Shown here: positions 62,898 to 64,000 of the stretch, one piece after another
How positions within the stretch are numbered: the first letter of the stretch is position 1
Layout: every line of letters starts with the position of its first letter
NCBI GenBank assembly: GCA_021794355.1
Contig: JAJYRA010000031.1
Coordinates: 47,462-111,461, forward strand
Direction of reading: 5' to 3'
Length of the DNA stretch: 64,000 nt
From: Thermoplasmata archaeon
GTDB lineage: Archaea; Thermoplasmatota; Thermoplasmata; Thermoplasmatales; Thermoplasmataceae
The notes under the pieces: model-generated
The model's database searches: none
What the model saw: only the letters and a program-made list of their open reading frames with translations
What the model was told of the DNA's origin: nothing
Made by a program: the position numbers and the translations under genes

Positions 62898-63773
62898 ATG
62901 AAAGATGAAACGAAGGAAACGTCTATGCTTTCAATGAACGACAATACCACAAAAGATCCTGAAACATTGATTGAGAGATTGATCCATCTGGGTATGTTTA
63001 CAGACAAGGAGACAATAGATTTACTGTTAAAAATGAAAGAAAAGGTCCGTCCCCTGCTGATCGACATGCTGTATACCGATGACCTTTGGGATGAGTACGG
63101 AGATCACTCTCTTTGGGCTCCAATATGCGTTATTCACATTCTCGCAGCCATGGGAGACAGTAAAGATGCGGCAGAAGCCGTTGTTTATGCCATCAGGGAA
63201 TATGACACGGAAGAAAAGGACTGGGTAACGGAAGACGCCGCCAAAGCTCTTTCCAGCTTTGGTGTAGAGGCATTCGAGCCAATTTCTGAGATAATTATGG
63301 ATAGGGATCTTGAAGAGTTCAGCAGATCGGCAGCTGCAAACGCTTTGTTTCTGATCTCCAAAGATGCAGGAATTGATTTTAGGAAGAGATCAATAGCAGT
63401 TATAAGGAAAGCAATAGTGGAAGAAACAACCAGTAATGACGATCTGGCCAGAACCTTACTAGCCAGTGATCTTTCCGACTTCAAGGACCCGGACTCGCTT
63501 GATTTCGTCAAGTCTCTTTTTCAAAAAGGTTTAATGGATTCCAACATCCTTAGTTTAGAAGAGGTGATGGGAATCTATGATGGCCAATTTGATGATCTAT
63601 CACACATGTTTCGTCATAACCCCCTTCATGTGTTTTCAAAAGAATCCAAGAATTTTTACCGAGGGACGGAATATTCTCTATGGACTGATAAGAGACGTAA
63701 TGGCCGGAATGATAGGTGCCGGTGTGGGAGTGGAAAGAAATTCAAGAAATGTTGTATGTTACTGGGTTTATAG
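62898..63773 (+). CDS. HEAT-like repeat protein with C-terminal SEC-C motif
   Basis: A 291-aa protein. The bulk is helical-repeat (HEAT/PBS-like; WVTEDAAKALSSFGVEAFEP and similar units), and the last 15 residues carry the zinc-binding SEC-C motif CRCGSGKKFKKCC. SEC-C tails occur on SecA and many unrelated proteins and bind metal. The combination is like DUF1186 proteins, whose role is unknown. It stands alone between degenerate sequences. Confidence 0.8.
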   Translation: MKDETKETSMLSMNDNTTKDPETLIERLIHLGMFTDKETIDLLLKMKEKVRPLLIDMLYTDDLWDEYGDHSLWAPICVIHILAAMGDSKDAAEAVVYAIREYDTEEKDWVTEDAAKALSSFGVEAFEPISEIIMDRDLEEFSRSAAANALFLISKDAGIDFRKRSIAVIRKAIVEETTSNDDLARTLLASDLSDFKDPDSLDFVKSLFQKGLMDSNILSLEEVMGIYDGQFDDLSHMFRHNPLHVFSKESKNFYRGTEYSLWTDKRRNGRNDRCRCGSGKKFKKCCMLLGL

Positions 63774-63841
63774 GTGTAAGAGTAGGATAGATCAATCAAA
63801 ATCACGGTTTGCGGAATAATTGACATGTAAAGATTTGGAAC

Positions 63842-63875
63842 TGACGTGCTCCCTTTATTACTTGGACAGTTGTAA
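63842..63875 (+). repeat. IS-end-like sequence, copy 2
   Basis: TGACGTGCTCCC then TTTATTACTTGGACA resembles the copy at 44785. It lies immediately before a truncated TnpB-like reading frame, so it may mark an insertion or deletion junction. Confidence 0.35.
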
Positions 63876-64000
63876 GAGAGAGGCATAAATGTGATAATCC
63901 ATGATGAAAATCATACAAGCAAGTGTTCATTCCTTGATCATGAGAGTGTAGAACACCATGATACATATGCAGGAATGAGAATTAAAAGAGGTGTGTTCAG
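63876..64000 (+). mobile_element. 5'-truncated TnpB-like transposon protein fragment
   Basis: An open frame from 63876 (after TAA at 63873) to the window edge. Its translation includes [20 protein letters not shown], and then [15 protein letters not shown]. This corresponds to the C-terminal region of IS200/IS605/IS607-associated TnpB proteins (consensus EExYTSKxSFLDxE...YxGKRIxRGLF). The N-terminal RuvC parts are absent upstream, so the gene is truncated; the continuation lies outside the window. A GTG at 63891 is unlikely to be a true start. Confidence 0.65.

Overview
The window is chromosomal DNA from an archaeon, most likely a member of the Thermoplasmata (Thermoplasmatales or a close relative). 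This placement is an inference. It rests on archaeal-type AsnRS, TyrRS and ProRS, RadB, FEN1 with a C-terminal PIP box, archaeal NadM, AT-rich TATA elements about 24-27 nt upstream of many start codons (leaderless transcripts), a complete SMC/ScpA/ScpB set, and an aerobic homogentisate pathway. Gene density is high. I see no rRNA, no tRNA, no CRISPR array and no intact insertion sequence.

Layout. 1-4449: end of a symporter with its DUF3311 partner, two GNAT acetyltransferases, malic enzyme and an orphan protein. 4888-10075: a tight plus-strand run of an unknown protein, a DUF309 protein, asnS, hemE, hemH and an EF-Tu-like protein that appears to have lost its GTPase motifs. 10069-11872: scpB and purD on the minus strand. 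12352-17625: a surface protein with an ice-binding-like (DUF3494) domain, an NCS1 permease, RNase Z and a small membrane protein. 17676-23732: smc, scpA, a two-gene membrane-anchored Cas4-like nuclease and tyrS in one operon. 23721-27655: fen1, radB, a HAD phosphatase and proS on the minus strand. 27785-39998: peptidase, transporters, NadM, aspartate aminotransferase, an AsnC-type regulator, a PP2C phosphatase, a GAF protein, phosphatases, a DUF255 protein and a pilin-like protein.

40141-44294 is a catabolic operon: 4-hydroxyphenylpyruvate dioxygenase, a fumarylacetoacetase-like hydrolase, homogentisate 1,2-dioxygenase and an iron-alcohol-dehydrogenase/maleylacetate-reductase-like enzyme. No maleylacetoacetate isomerase is seen. 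46798-51918 (minus strand) holds a HerA-like ATPase fused to a PD-(D/E)XK-like nuclease domain, an unrecognised 294-aa partner, a second FAA-hydrolase protein and a large membrane protein. 53683-56564 is a copper-handling module: a TRASH-domain regulator divergent from a 46-aa YHS protein and a YHS-fused copper ATPase. 57586-59525 is a MarR regulator with a DHA2 efflux pump.

The right end (about 60.4-64 kb) looks like accessory DNA. It has an ABC/OLD-type ATPase directly followed by a small TOPRIM protein (a candidate defence pair), degenerate intergenic DNA, a HEAT/SEC-C protein, an IS-end-like sequence and a 5'-truncated TnpB-like fragment running off the window. The strongest candidates for a poorly described system are the HerA-nuclease/294-aa pair, the ATPase/TOPRIM pair and the split Cas4-like protein next to SMC-ScpA.
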